Source: Methylobacterium sp. AMS5
GTDB taxonomy: Bacteria > Pseudomonadota > Alphaproteobacteria > Rhizobiales > Beijerinckiaceae
DNA length: 64,000 nt
Assembly (NCBI RefSeq): GCF_001542815.1
Contig: NZ_CP006992.1
Coordinates: 850,001 to 914,000, forward strand
Direction of reading: 5' to 3'
Shown: positions 17,441 to 24,660 of the stretch, one piece after another
Numbering within the stretch: position 1 is the stretch's first letter
Layout of the letters: each line of letters begins with the position of its first letter
Notes under the pieces: generated by a model
What the model was told of the DNA's origin: nothing
Seen by the model: only the letters and a program-made list of their open reading frames with translations
Database searches by the model: none
Made by a program: the position numbers and the translations under genes

Positions 17441-17776
17441 ATGTTCATCGCAATGAACCGGTTCAAGGTCGTCAAGGAATCGGCGGAAGACTTCGAGCAG
17501 GTCTGGCTCGGACGCGACAGCCACCTCGGCGAGATGGAGGGCTTCGTGGAGTTCCATATGCTCAAGGGGCCGGAGGCGGAGGACCACATCCTCTACGCCT
17601 CGCACACGGTCTGGCGCTCGCGCGCCGATTTCGAGGCGTGGACCCGCTCGGAACAGTTCCGCAAGGCGCATGGCCGGGTGCCCGGCACCAAGCCGCTCTA
17701 TCTCGGCCACCCGCAATTCGAAGGCTTCGAGTCGATCCAGACCCTCGCCCGGCCGCAGAACGAGCAGGCCGCCTGA
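17441..17776 (+). CDS. antibiotic biosynthesis monooxygenase / heme-degrading monooxygenase-like protein
   Basis: A 111-residue ABM-domain protein (dimeric alpha-beta barrel) of the HmoA/IsdG-like group. The N-terminus MFIAMNRFKVVKESAEDFEQVW and the block HTVWRSRADFEAWTRSEQFRKAHG are typical of heme-degrading monooxygenase homologues; the His after SEQFRKA is at the position usually tied to heme binding. The enzyme would open heme to release iron, but many relatives act on other substrates. The ATG at 17441 has a GGGAG about 10 bases upstream; a second ATG 15 bases later is possible. A hairpin and two repeats follow. Confidence 0.8.
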   Translation: MFIAMNRFKVVKESAEDFEQVWLGRDSHLGEMEGFVEFHMLKGPEAEDHILYASHTVWRSRADFEAWTRSEQFRKAHGRVPGTKPLYLGHPQFEGFESIQTLARPQNEQAA

Positions 17777-17835
17777 GCGCCTCGTCCCGGACATCGGATC
17801 CGGGGCGAGGCTCCACTTCCTTGCCCTCGTCCGGT

Positions 17836-17880
17836 GCTCGAGCATCGTGCTGGAAATCAAATCCAGGACGATGCTCGAGC
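17836..17880 (+). terminator. long inverted repeat, probable terminator
   Basis: GCTCGAGCATCGT (17836-17848) pairs exactly with ACGATGCTCGAGC (17868-17880), and CTGG/CCAG extends the stem inwards. A CTCTTGTTGT stretch follows, belonging to the family A repeat. It lies downstream of the monooxygenase-like gene and between convergent genes, so a terminator role is plausible; the T run is broken. Confidence 0.5.
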
Positions 17881-18003
17881 CTCTTGTTGTCGCATCATCT
17901 TGTTCCGAAAGCCGGAGGCCACCTTTCGGGATGATGCCTTAGCCTCTTGTTGTCGCATCATCTTGTTCCGAAAGCCGGAGGCCACCTTTCGGGATGATGC
18001 TCT
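17878..18003 (+). repeat. family A dispersed palindromic repeat, tandem pair
   Basis: Two head-to-tail copies with a 63-bp period (17878-17940 and 17941-18003), identical over 60 bases. Each contains GCATCATC ... GATGATGC as outer arms and TCCGAAAG ... CTTTCGGGA as inner arms around GCCGGAGGCCAC, i.e. an imperfect palindrome. The same element recurs at 40491-40552 (minus), 42369-42418 (minus), 48501-48563 (plus) and 57948-58011 (plus). All copies are between genes, usually just after a stop codon. Confidence 0.85.
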
Positions 18004-18076
18004 GGGAAAATCGACCGAGGGCGTCGCGGGGCGATGCCCCGGGGCGGATGCGCAGGCGCCCGGCCCCGCGGAGGCT

Positions 18077-19321
18077 TCACCGCAGCCGCGGCAGGAACAC
18101 CGCCATCAGCCCGAGGGCGGGGAGGAAGGCACAGAGATCGTAGACCCGCTCGATGCCGACATGGTCGGCCACCTCCCCGAGCAGCGCGGCGCCGAGGCCG
18201 CCCATGCCGAAGGCGAAACCGAAGAACAAGCCGCCGACGAGCCCGATCCGGCCCGGCAACAATTCCTGTGCATAGACCAGGATCGCCGGCATGGCGGACG
18301 CCAGAATCAGTCCGATCGGCACAGAGAGAATCACCGTCCAGAACAGATTCACGTGCGGCAGGGCGAGCGAGAACGGCAGCACGCCGAGAATCGAGATCCA
18401 GATCACGAGCTTGCGCCCGAAGCGGTCACCGATCGGGCCGCCGAGAATCGTCCCCGCCGCCACTGCTCCGAGGAAGACGAACAGGTAGACCTGTGCGAGC
18501 GCCACCGGCACGCCGAAACGGTGGATCAAGTAGAACGTGTAGTAAGAAGAGAAGCTCGCCATGTAGAAGTATTTGGAGAAGATCAGCCCCAGCAGGATCG
18601 CGATCGTCGCCACGATCCGCGTGCGGCTAAGGCGGCCGGATGCGGCGCCCGTGCCCTTCCGGGTGGTTCGCGGCATCGTGGCGAGCCGCTGCGCGTACCA
18701 GCGGCCGACCGTGCCGAGCATCAGGATGCCGGCGAGCGCGGCGAGGCAGAACCACGCGACGCTGCCCTGGCCATGCGGCACCACGACGAAGGCGGCGAGC
18801 AACGGCCCGAGTGCCGTGCCGGCATTGCCGCCGACCTGGAACACCGACTGCGCCAGACCGTAGCGGCCGCCCGAGGCGAGCCGCGCGACCCGGCTCGCCT
18901 CGGGATGGAAGATGGCGGAGCCGAGACCGATCAGCGCCGCGGCGGTGAGCAGGGCACCGTAGGCCGACGCCACCGACAACAGGGCGAGCCCGGCCAGCGA
19001 CAGCACCATGCCGACGGCCAGCGAGTAGGGCAGCGGGCGCCGGTCGGTGTAGAGGCCGACCGCCGGCTGGAGCAGCGAGGCCGTCCCCTGGAACACGAAG
19101 GTGATGAGGCCGATCTGCCCGAAGTCGAGTTGGAAGCCCGCCTTGAGCAGGGGATAGAGCGCCGGCAGAAGCGATTGGACGAGATCGTTGAGGAGGTGCG
19201 AGAGGCTGAGGCCCAGGAGCACCGCCAGGGCCGGGGAGGCCTGTCCGCGCGCTTGGGCCGGTGTCGTTACGGCAAGCTCGGGCGAGCCGGGCACTGGATT
19301 CTCAATCGCTTCGGCTCTCAT
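18077..19321 (-). CDS. MFS transporter, fosmidomycin-resistance (Fsr) family
   Basis: Twelve-helix MFS exporter of about 414 residues. The opening SLSHLLNDLVQSLLPALYPLLK and GLYTDRRPLPYSLAVGM are characteristic of the Fsr fosmidomycin-resistance family, followed by GLGSAIFHPEASRVAR and LGGPIGDRFGRKLVIW. These proteins export fosmidomycin, trimethoprim and related compounds, though natural substrates are unknown. The ATG at 19321 is preceded by GGAG at about 8 bases; another in-frame ATG lies 30 bases upstream. Convergent with the monooxygenase-like gene across the family A tandem repeat. Confidence 0.88.
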   Translation of the reverse strand: MRAEAIENPVPGSPELAVTTPAQARGQASPALAVLLGLSLSHLLNDLVQSLLPALYPLLKAGFQLDFGQIGLITFVFQGTASLLQPAVGLYTDRRPLPYSLAVGMVLSLAGLALLSVASAYGALLTAAALIGLGSAIFHPEASRVARLASGGRYGLAQSVFQVGGNAGTALGPLLAAFVVVPHGQGSVAWFCLAALAGILMLGTVGRWYAQRLATMPRTTRKGTGAASGRLSRTRIVATIAILLGLIFSKYFYMASFSSYYTFYLIHRFGVPVALAQVYLFVFLGAVAAGTILGGPIGDRFGRKLVIWISILGVLPFSLALPHVNLFWTVILSVPIGLILASAMPAILVYAQELLPGRIGLVGGLFFGFAFGMGGLGAALLGEVADHVGIERVYDLCAFLPALGLMAVFLPRLR

Positions 19322-19751
19322 GCCGCACTCCGTCCGGAGAGCGGTCCGCACCGATGACCGGACGGCCCTCCCGCATTGATTTGTTCAAAAAATAAGTGCT
19401 GATCTTTCAAGGCCTCGCACCGCGATGCCACTGATTCCCTCGTAGAATGCGCGTCTTCCGTCTCACATCGGCCGCCGATCGTAACCAGGGGGATCGATCG
19501 GGGGCCCGTCCGCGTTCGGCCCGCACAGCGCGACGGGTCCGGCTGTCTGGAGAATCGATCCGAGGATCGGGCATCCGGAGGGCCGGGCTTTCGTCCGTCG
19601 GCTCGTATGTCAGTCCCGTTCAGCCCGAGCAACGGCAACGGCCCGCATCCGGTGCGCGGCTTGCGCGGGCAGCCGCAGAACCGGGCGCGGCGACCGAAAA
19701 CGTCCCGCGTCGGGACACTTCACCGCCCTAGGGCAGCACAACGCGGGACAC
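19322..19751. other. intergenic region between divergent genes
   Basis: About 430 bases between the Fsr gene and the glycosylphosphotransferase gene. Just before the latter there is a perfect hairpin GTCCCG-CGT-CGGGAC (around 19700) and a repeated CGGGACAC (once inside the hairpin, once directly before the ATG at 19752). No clear ribosome-binding site precedes that ATG. No gene was seen in the gap. Confidence 0.4.
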
Positions 19752-21257
19752 ATGTTTCACGAGCCCCCCCCTCAGCAGTACCAGCGGCTGCCCAGTGACG
19801 GGGTGAGCCGCTCCGTCTGGGCCTCGCTTCTGCCGCGGCGGCGGCGCATGGCCCTGCGCGTGGGCATCTCGGCCTCGCTGCTGGCGGCCGATCTCGTGGC
19901 GATCTTCGCGGTCGGCTTCGCGGTGGATGCGGCCTACCACGCCTATATCGGCGACGGGGAGCTGATCCCGCTGACGAAAAGCATGAACCTTCAGACGGCC
20001 GGCTTCCTGTCCCTGATCGTCGTGCTGACCAACCTGGCCCGCGGCGAGTACAGCATCGAGCGCTGTCTGTCGCAGACGCCACACCTGCAGCGCCGGGCGA
20101 CGCTCTGGCTCATGGCCTGGGCGGTCGCCCTGCTGGTCGGCTTCGCGACGAAGACGACCCAGGACTTCTCCCGCGTCGCCTCGGTCGCCTTCTTCCTCGC
20201 CGGCCTGCCGGTCACGATCCTCGTCCGCGCGGCGACGGTGGCGATGGTACGCCGCAGCAGCACCTCCGGCTCGCCCTCCGTTAGCCGCGTCCACCTCGTC
20301 GGCTACGAGGAGGACGTGACGAACTTCTACGCCAACAACGATGTCGAGGCGCTGGGATTGCGCATCGTCGGGACGAGCTACCTGCGCCGCCCGGAGCCCA
20401 CCTCCGGCACGGGGAACGCGGAGATCTTGCTTGCCGAGGATCTCGACCTCGCGGTCTCGGTGGTGCGGTTCCTGCGGCCCGACGACGTGTTCGTGCTGGT
20501 GCCGTGGTCGGAGCCCGCCGACATCGAGCGCTGCATCGATGCCTTCCTGCGTGTGCCGGCCGCCCTGCACCTGCGGCCCGGCACGATGATGGACCGCTTC
20601 CCCGATCTGCAGGTCGCTCGGGTCGGCCGGCTGGCGGGCATCAATATCGGCCGCCGTCCGCTCTCGGTGGGCGAGATTCTGCTCAAGCGCGCCTTCGACG
20701 TGACGCTGGCCGGGATCGGGCTGCTGATGCTCGCCCCCCTGTTCGTCGCGCTTGCCGTGCTGATCAAGCTCGACAGCCCCGGCCCGGTCTTCTTCCGGCA
20801 ACGGCGCTACGGCTTCAACCAAGAGGCCTTCGGCGTCTTCAAGTTCCGCAGCATGAAGGCGGCCCCCGACGCCCCCTTCCGGCAGGCCTCGCGCAACGAC
20901 GAGCGCATCACCCGGATCGGCGCCCTGCTGCGCCGGACCAACCTCGACGAGCTGCCGCAGCTCCTGAACGTGATCCGGGGCGACATGTCGCTCGTCGGCC
21001 CCCGCCCGCATGCGCTGGCGCATGACCGCAGCTTCGAGCGCCGCATCGCCCTCTACGCCCGCCGCCACAACGTGAAGCCGGGTATCACCGGATGGGCGCA
21101 GGTGAACGGCTTTCGCGGTGAGACCCTGACCGACGCGGCGATGGAGAGCCGCGTCCAGGCCGATCTGCATTACATCGACAACTGGTCGCTCTGGCTCGAC
21201 ATCACGATCCTGTTCCGGACGATCGCCTCGCCGCGCGCCTACCGCAACGCGTGCTGA
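19752..21257 (+). CDS. undecaprenyl-phosphate glycosylphosphotransferase (exopolysaccharide initiation)
   Basis: Initiating phosphoglycosyl transferase of the WcaJ/ExoY type, which places the first sugar phosphate on undecaprenyl phosphate at the inner membrane. The 501 residues comprise about four N-terminal membrane helices, a CoA-binding-like cytosolic domain (VSRVHLVGYEEDVTNFY onward), and the C-terminal bacterial sugar transferase domain. That domain shows the KRAFDVTLAGIGLLMLAPLF re-entrant helix, FRQRRYGFNQEAF, FKFRSM, RRTNLDELPQLLNVIRGDMSLVGPRP and KPGITGWAQVNG. No other polysaccharide genes adjoin it, so the pathway it feeds is unknown; bcsS and exoD occur 21-23 kb away. Confidence 0.9.
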   Translation: MFHEPPPQQYQRLPSDGVSRSVWASLLPRRRRMALRVGISASLLAADLVAIFAVGFAVDAAYHAYIGDGELIPLTKSMNLQTAGFLSLIVVLTNLARGEYSIERCLSQTPHLQRRATLWLMAWAVALLVGFATKTTQDFSRVASVAFFLAGLPVTILVRAATVAMVRRSSTSGSPSVSRVHLVGYEEDVTNFYANNDVEALGLRIVGTSYLRRPEPTSGTGNAEILLAEDLDLAVSVVRFLRPDDVFVLVPWSEPADIERCIDAFLRVPAALHLRPGTMMDRFPDLQVARVGRLAGINIGRRPLSVGEILLKRAFDVTLAGIGLLMLAPLFVALAVLIKLDSPGPVFFRQRRYGFNQEAFGVFKFRSMKAAPDAPFRQASRNDERITRIGALLRRTNLDELPQLLNVIRGDMSLVGPRPHALAHDRSFERRIALYARRHNVKPGITGWAQVNGFRGETLTDAAMESRVQADLHYIDNWSLWLDITILFRTIASPRAYRNAC

Positions 21258-21260
21258 CCG

Positions 21261-21842
21261 CTACGCGCGACCCGCCTCGTCCGGCAACGCGTCCCCGCGC
21301 CCGCGGCAGGCGCCGCACTCCCCCTCGACTTCCAGAATCCGGCTCGTCGGTGTGAAGCCGGCCCCGGCCAGCGTCCGGTCGAGGGCGCTCTCGACGGCCG
21401 GGGCGGTCATCTCGTCGATACCGCCGCAGGTGCGGCAGATCAGAAAGACGAGGCCCGCCCCCGCGCCGTGCTCGTGCCCGCACGAGACGAAGGCATTGCG
21501 GCTGGAGATGCGGTGGACGAACCCCTGCTCGGTGAGAAAATCGAGGGCGCGGTAGACCGACACCGCCGCGACCCGGCGCCCGGGGACGCTCATCCGCTCG
21601 GCGATGTCGTAGGCGCCGAGCGGCTTATGCTCCGCCGCCACCGCCGCGAGCACGTCCCGCCGCAGCCGCGTGAACTGCAAGGCGCGCGCCTGGCAGAGCC
21701 GCTCCGCCCGCTCGATCACGTCCTCGGCCGAGACGGCATGCCCGCCGCAGCCGGACGCGCCATGACCGTGATGGTCGTGCGCGTGCCCGTCGCCGTGGCT
21801 GCCGTCGCCTCGGCTGTGCTCCTGCCGCGCGTGACCGCGCAT
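21261..21842 (-). CDS. zur: Fur-family zinc uptake regulator Zur
   Basis: Zinc-sensing repressor. The 193 residues contain the Fur winged helix (LTEQGFVHRISSRNAFVSCGHEH region preceded by AVSVYRALDFL, the recognition helix), and two CxxC pairs for the structural zinc (CRTCGG; CGAC near the C-terminus). The first 35 residues are unusually His-rich (DGHAHDHHGHGASGCGGH), which may buffer or sense zinc. Its position, divergent from znuC and znuB, supports Zur rather than Fur or Mur. The start at 21842 gives the His-rich extension; an internal start could remove it. The gene ends 3 bases from the glycosylphosphotransferase stop (convergent). Confidence 0.88.
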   Translation of the reverse strand: MRGHARQEHSRGDGSHGDGHAHDHHGHGASGCGGHAVSAEDVIERAERLCQARALQFTRLRRDVLAAVAAEHKPLGAYDIAERMSVPGRRVAAVSVYRALDFLTEQGFVHRISSRNAFVSCGHEHGAGAGLVFLICRTCGGIDEMTAPAVESALDRTLAGAGFTPTSRILEVEGECGACRGRGDALPDEAGRA

Positions 21843-21883
21843 CCCGACCTCTCCGGTCTCGGCGCCCGCTGTCGCCGCTTAGA

Positions 21884-21960
21884 GTACCTCACGAAACGCC
21901 CGATCACCGATCGTCTCCGTTCTGGGCACGGCGGCGCAGCGGGAGTTTCGTGAGAGACAC
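21884..21960 (-). repeat. family B dispersed repeat, copy 1
   Basis: About 77 bp, minus orientation, bounded by imperfect terminal inverted repeats: read on the minus strand it begins GTGTCTCTCACGAAAC and ends GTTTCGTGAGGTACT. The interior shares long runs such as GATCGGTGATCGGGCG with copy 2. It sits in the zur leader, between the zur start and the proposed Zur operator. Other copies are at 28183-28261, 35883-35965 and 40226-40305. Confidence 0.8.
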
Positions 21961-22013
21961 TTATCGTTGCCGCTTGTATCGACACTCCGCACGGGCCGAT
22001 TGAACTCGGCCCA

Positions 22014-22028
22014 TGTTACAGTGTATCA
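22014..22028. promoter_or_regulatory. probable Zur operator (7-1-7 inverted repeat)
   Basis: TGTTACA-G-TGTATCA is an inverted repeat with one mismatched pair in the 7-1-7 layout typical of Fur-superfamily operators. It lies between zur and the divergent zinc uptake genes, 117 bases before the small protein start. Match to a Zur consensus was judged by eye only. Confidence 0.6.
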
Positions 22029-22144
22029 GCCCGACCAAGATAGGCGTCCGGCGGCAATCGGGCAACGAGGCGGGCAACGGCGCGGGCCGCGATCATTCCC
22101 GGCCTCCGCGACACCGCCCGCGCCGGTCCATCCTCGGAGATCCC

Positions 22145-22276
22145 ATGACCCGTGCCGGCGGGACCGTCCGCCTCCCGCGCCGTTCGCTGTTCCGCAGCGG
22201 AGTCGGCCCTCGTCTCGCGGCCGCCCTCATCCTGTCGAGCCTGCTCTGGGCCGTGATCCTGTGGGCCAGATCGTGA
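22145..22276 (+). CDS. small single-pass membrane protein in the zinc operon
   Basis: A 43-residue ORF that starts at an ATG with GGAGA six bases upstream and ends in a GTGA overlap with znuC (22273-22276). It has a basic N-terminus (TRAGGTVRLPRRSLFRSGVG) and one hydrophobic segment (LAAALILSSLLWAVILW), so it is probably an inner-membrane protein with a cytosolic basic tail. Strong start signals, coupled translation and position as first gene behind the Zur box support a genuine gene. It is not a known zinc transporter subunit that I recognise; a role in stabilising or modulating the ZnuBC permease is inference. Confidence 0.65.
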   Translation: MTRAGGTVRLPRRSLFRSGVGPRLAAALILSSLLWAVILWARS

Positions 22277-23205
22277 GCAGAGAAGCCGCGCGCGCGGGCG
22301 CCATCCGATTCCAGGGCCTGACGCTCGGCTACGACCGGCATCCGGCGGTTCACCATCTCGACGGCACCATCGCGCCCGGAGACCTGCTCGCCGTGGTCGG
22401 GCCGAACGGCGCGGGCAAGTCGACCCTGCTGAAGGGCATCGTCGGCGAGATCCGCCCTCTCGACGGGAGCGTCGAGGCGGGACCGCGCTCCGGCACCATC
22501 GCCTACCTGCCGCAGGCCGCCGAGATCGACCGCAGCTTCCCCTTGAGCGTCCTCGACCTCGTGGCGATGGGGCTGTGGCGCCCGCTCGGCGCGTTGCGCA
22601 GCCTCACCCGCCAGCGAAGCCGCCTGATCGAGGCGCTCGCGGCGGTCGGGCTCAACGGCTTCGAGGATCGGCCGATCGGCACCCTTTCCGGCGGCCAGTT
22701 CCAGCGCGCGCTGTTCGCCCGGCTGATCCTGCAGGATGCGCGGATCATCCTGCTCGACGAGCCCTTCACCGGCATCGACGAGCGCACCACCGCCGACCTG
22801 CTCACCCTGATCCGCGGCTGGCACCGCGAGGGCCGCACCGTGGTCGCAGCCCTGCACGACCTCGCCCAGGTGCGCGCGCATTTCGCCTCGACCCTCGTTC
22901 TCGCCCGCCGGCCCATCGCCTGGGGGCCGACGCGCGAGGTGCTGACGCCGCCGGTGCTGGCCCGGGCGCTGCGCCTGTCGGAGGCCTGGGACGAGGCCGC
23001 CGCCATCTGCCGCCATGACGAGCACAAGCATGACGCGCACAAGCATGACGCGCACGAGGCGCATCATGGGACGGATCACGGCGGCTCCGCGGAGACGCAG
23101 GCGCCGGGGCACGGCCATGCCCGGCACGACCACAGCCACGATCATCATGAGCACGACCATCATGATCACGACCATGGCCGCGCGCATCACGGGGCCGTCT
23201 CGTGA
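22273..23205 (+). CDS. znuC: zinc ABC transporter ATP-binding protein with His-rich tail
   Basis: ATPase of the high-affinity zinc importer (310 residues). Walker A is GPNGAGKST, the signature LSGGQFQRAL, Walker B IILLDEP, and the switch His is in ALHDLAQ. The C-terminal 60 or so residues (about 23013-23205) are extremely rich in His and Asp (HDEHKHDAHKHDAHEAHH and a longer HDH-rich run), which is far beyond the usual ZnuC end and probably binds or senses zinc in the cytosol. The GTG at 22273 overlaps the small protein stop; the stop overlaps the znuB ATG. No znuA-like periplasmic binding protein gene lies in the window. Confidence 0.92.
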   Translation: MSREAARAGAIRFQGLTLGYDRHPAVHHLDGTIAPGDLLAVVGPNGAGKSTLLKGIVGEIRPLDGSVEAGPRSGTIAYLPQAAEIDRSFPLSVLDLVAMGLWRPLGALRSLTRQRSRLIEALAAVGLNGFEDRPIGTLSGGQFQRALFARLILQDARIILLDEPFTGIDERTTADLLTLIRGWHREGRTVVAALHDLAQVRAHFASTLVLARRPIAWGPTREVLTPPVLARALRLSEAWDEAAAICRHDEHKHDAHKHDAHEAHHGTDHGGSAETQAPGHGHARHDHSHDHHEHDHHDHDHGRAHHGAVS

Positions 23206-24089
23206 CGTTTGCCGATTGCCTTGATTTCCTGATCGGCCCCTTCGTGGAGTTCGGCTTCATGCGCCGGGCGCTCGCCGGGTGCCTCGCGCTGTCCCTGTCG
23301 GCACCGCCGCTCGGCGTCTTCCTGATGCTGCGCCGGATGAGCCTGATGAGCGAGGCGATGAGCCACGCCATCCTGCCCGGCGCCGCCGCGGGCTTTCTCG
23401 TCGCCGGGCTGTCGCTGCCGGCGATGACGCTGGGCGGGCTCGTGGCCGGGCTCGCGGTGGCGCTGGCCGCCGGGCTCGTCACCCGCTCGACCGTGTTGAA
23501 GGAGGATGCGAGTTTGGCCGCCTTCTACCTGATCTCGCTGGCAGGCGGAGTGTTCCTCGTGTCGCTGCGCGGCTCGCAGGTCGATCTGCTGCACATCCTG
23601 TTCGGCACCGTGCTGGCGCTGGATGACGACGCGCTCACGCTGCTCGGCGGCATCAGTAGCCTGACGCTGATCGCGCTCGCCCTGCTCTACCGCCCGCTGG
23701 TGATCGAGTGCGTCGATCCGCTGTTCCTGCGCACGGTCAGCCGCGCCGGCGGCCCGGTGCACTCCGCCTTCCTCGCGCTCGTGGTGGTTAACCTCGTCGG
23801 TGGCTTCCAGGCGCTCGGCACGCTGCTGGCCGTCGGCCTAATGCTGCTGCCGGCGATCACCGCCCGATTCTGGGCCGCCGACCTGTCGGGCCTGATCCCG
23901 GTGGCGATGCTGGTCTCGATGCTCTCCAGCGTGACCGGCCTGCTGGTCTCCTACCACGCCGGCATCCGGCTCCCGACGGGGCCGGCGATCGTGTTGGCGG
24001 CGGGCGCGCTCTACCTCGTCTCGATGCTGGTCGGCCCCCGCGGCGGCCTGATCCATCGACTCGTGCGGCGGCGTCACCTGGAGGCGTGA
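23202..24089 (+). CDS. znuB: zinc ABC transporter permease
   Basis: A 295-residue ABC-3 family permease with eight or so hydrophobic segments. The family marks MLRRMSLMSEAMSHAILPGAAAGFL near the N-terminus and VVNLVGGFQALGTLLAVGLMLLPAITARFWA in the second half identify it as the membrane subunit for zinc or manganese; Zur context favours zinc. It overlaps znuC by four bases. The next gene is on the same strand but separated by 260 bases with its own promoter, so the zinc operon ends here. Confidence 0.93.
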   Translation: MTFADCLDFLIGPFVEFGFMRRALAGCLALSLSAPPLGVFLMLRRMSLMSEAMSHAILPGAAAGFLVAGLSLPAMTLGGLVAGLAVALAAGLVTRSTVLKEDASLAAFYLISLAGGVFLVSLRGSQVDLLHILFGTVLALDDDALTLLGGISSLTLIALALLYRPLVIECVDPLFLRTVSRAGGPVHSAFLALVVVNLVGGFQALGTLLAVGLMLLPAITARFWAADLSGLIPVAMLVSMLSSVTGLLVSYHAGIRLPTGPAIVLAAGALYLVSMLVGPRGGLIHRLVRRRHLEA

Positions 24090-24295
24090 GGCGAAGCCGA
24101 AGCGCTCCGGGGTGCCGGACCGTGCGGCGAGGTCGCGGTTCCGGATTGACCTCACCGTGACCGGTGAGGATGCGCCCCGCCGCGCGAAGGCAGCGACCGA
24201 ACGCGTGACCGGGCTTATAGGGGCGGTCCTCCTCTGCCAGCGTGGCGCCGGCAACACATCGTTCACCATTCCATCACGTGGTTCGGTCCCAAGGC

Positions 24296-24325
24296 TTTAC
24301 ACAGAACAAAACAGGAACAAAAATC
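24296..24325 (+). promoter_or_regulatory. promoter with alphaproteobacterial LexA box (GAAC-N7-GAAC)
   Basis: GAAC at 24304-24307 and 24315-24318 are separated by exactly seven bases, matching the alphaproteobacterial LexA direct-repeat operator GAAC-N7-GAAC (the same as GTTC-N7-GTTC on the other strand). It falls between a TTTACA -35-like hexamer (24296-24301) and an AAAAAT -10-like hexamer (24319-24324) with 17-base spacing, the ideal place for repression. The downstream gene starts at 24351. LexA binding has not been tested. Confidence 0.6.
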
Positions 24326-24350
24326 ACTCCATCAACAGGGAGTGGAAGCG

Positions 24351-24455
24351 ATGACCAAGCGTGTGCTCTTCACCAGCCTCGTCGAGTTCACCGCCTTTGG
24401 CCTGCTCTTCGGAGCGGTCGCGCTCTGGGCGGTAGCCTTGGCGCCGATCCATTAA
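24351..24455 (+). CDS. 34-residue inner-membrane protein, probably SOS-regulated
   Basis: Very short ORF of 34 codons, MTKRVLFTSLVEFTAFGLLF followed by a further hydrophobic stretch and ending APIH. A basic N-terminus precedes one membrane segment of about 23 residues. It has a strong ribosome-binding site (AGGGAG, about 10 bases upstream) and a LexA box inside its promoter. Caulobacter SidA is a 29-residue, LexA-controlled inner-membrane peptide that halts division by acting on FtsW/FtsN; size, topology and control here are similar, but I cannot assert sequence homology. Other options are a small stress peptide or a type I toxin-like protein. It lies 205 bases upstream of dnaE. Confidence 0.6.
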   Translation: MTKRVLFTSLVEFTAFGLLFGAVALWAVALAPIH

Positions 24456-24660
24456 GGGTTCGCGTTCGAGCGCGGTTTATTCCGTCCTCGGCTGCGTTGC
24501 TCACAGGAAAGGGTGCCGGGCAGGTGTTTTCCGCCCGCCTTGCCGATCCGCACGGCCTCGGGCGCGAAGAGCGGTGGATATCGGGCGTGGTGCGGCGCCT
24601 TGGTGACAGACTCGGAAGGCATGGAGCGGCGATCTTAGCAGGCTCCGGGCAGGGTCCTCC

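Noticed and set aside
17878..18003. Tandem 63-bp units considered as a CRISPR array
   Set aside because: Only two units, no unique spacers, each unit is itself a palindromic repeat found elsewhere, and no cas genes.
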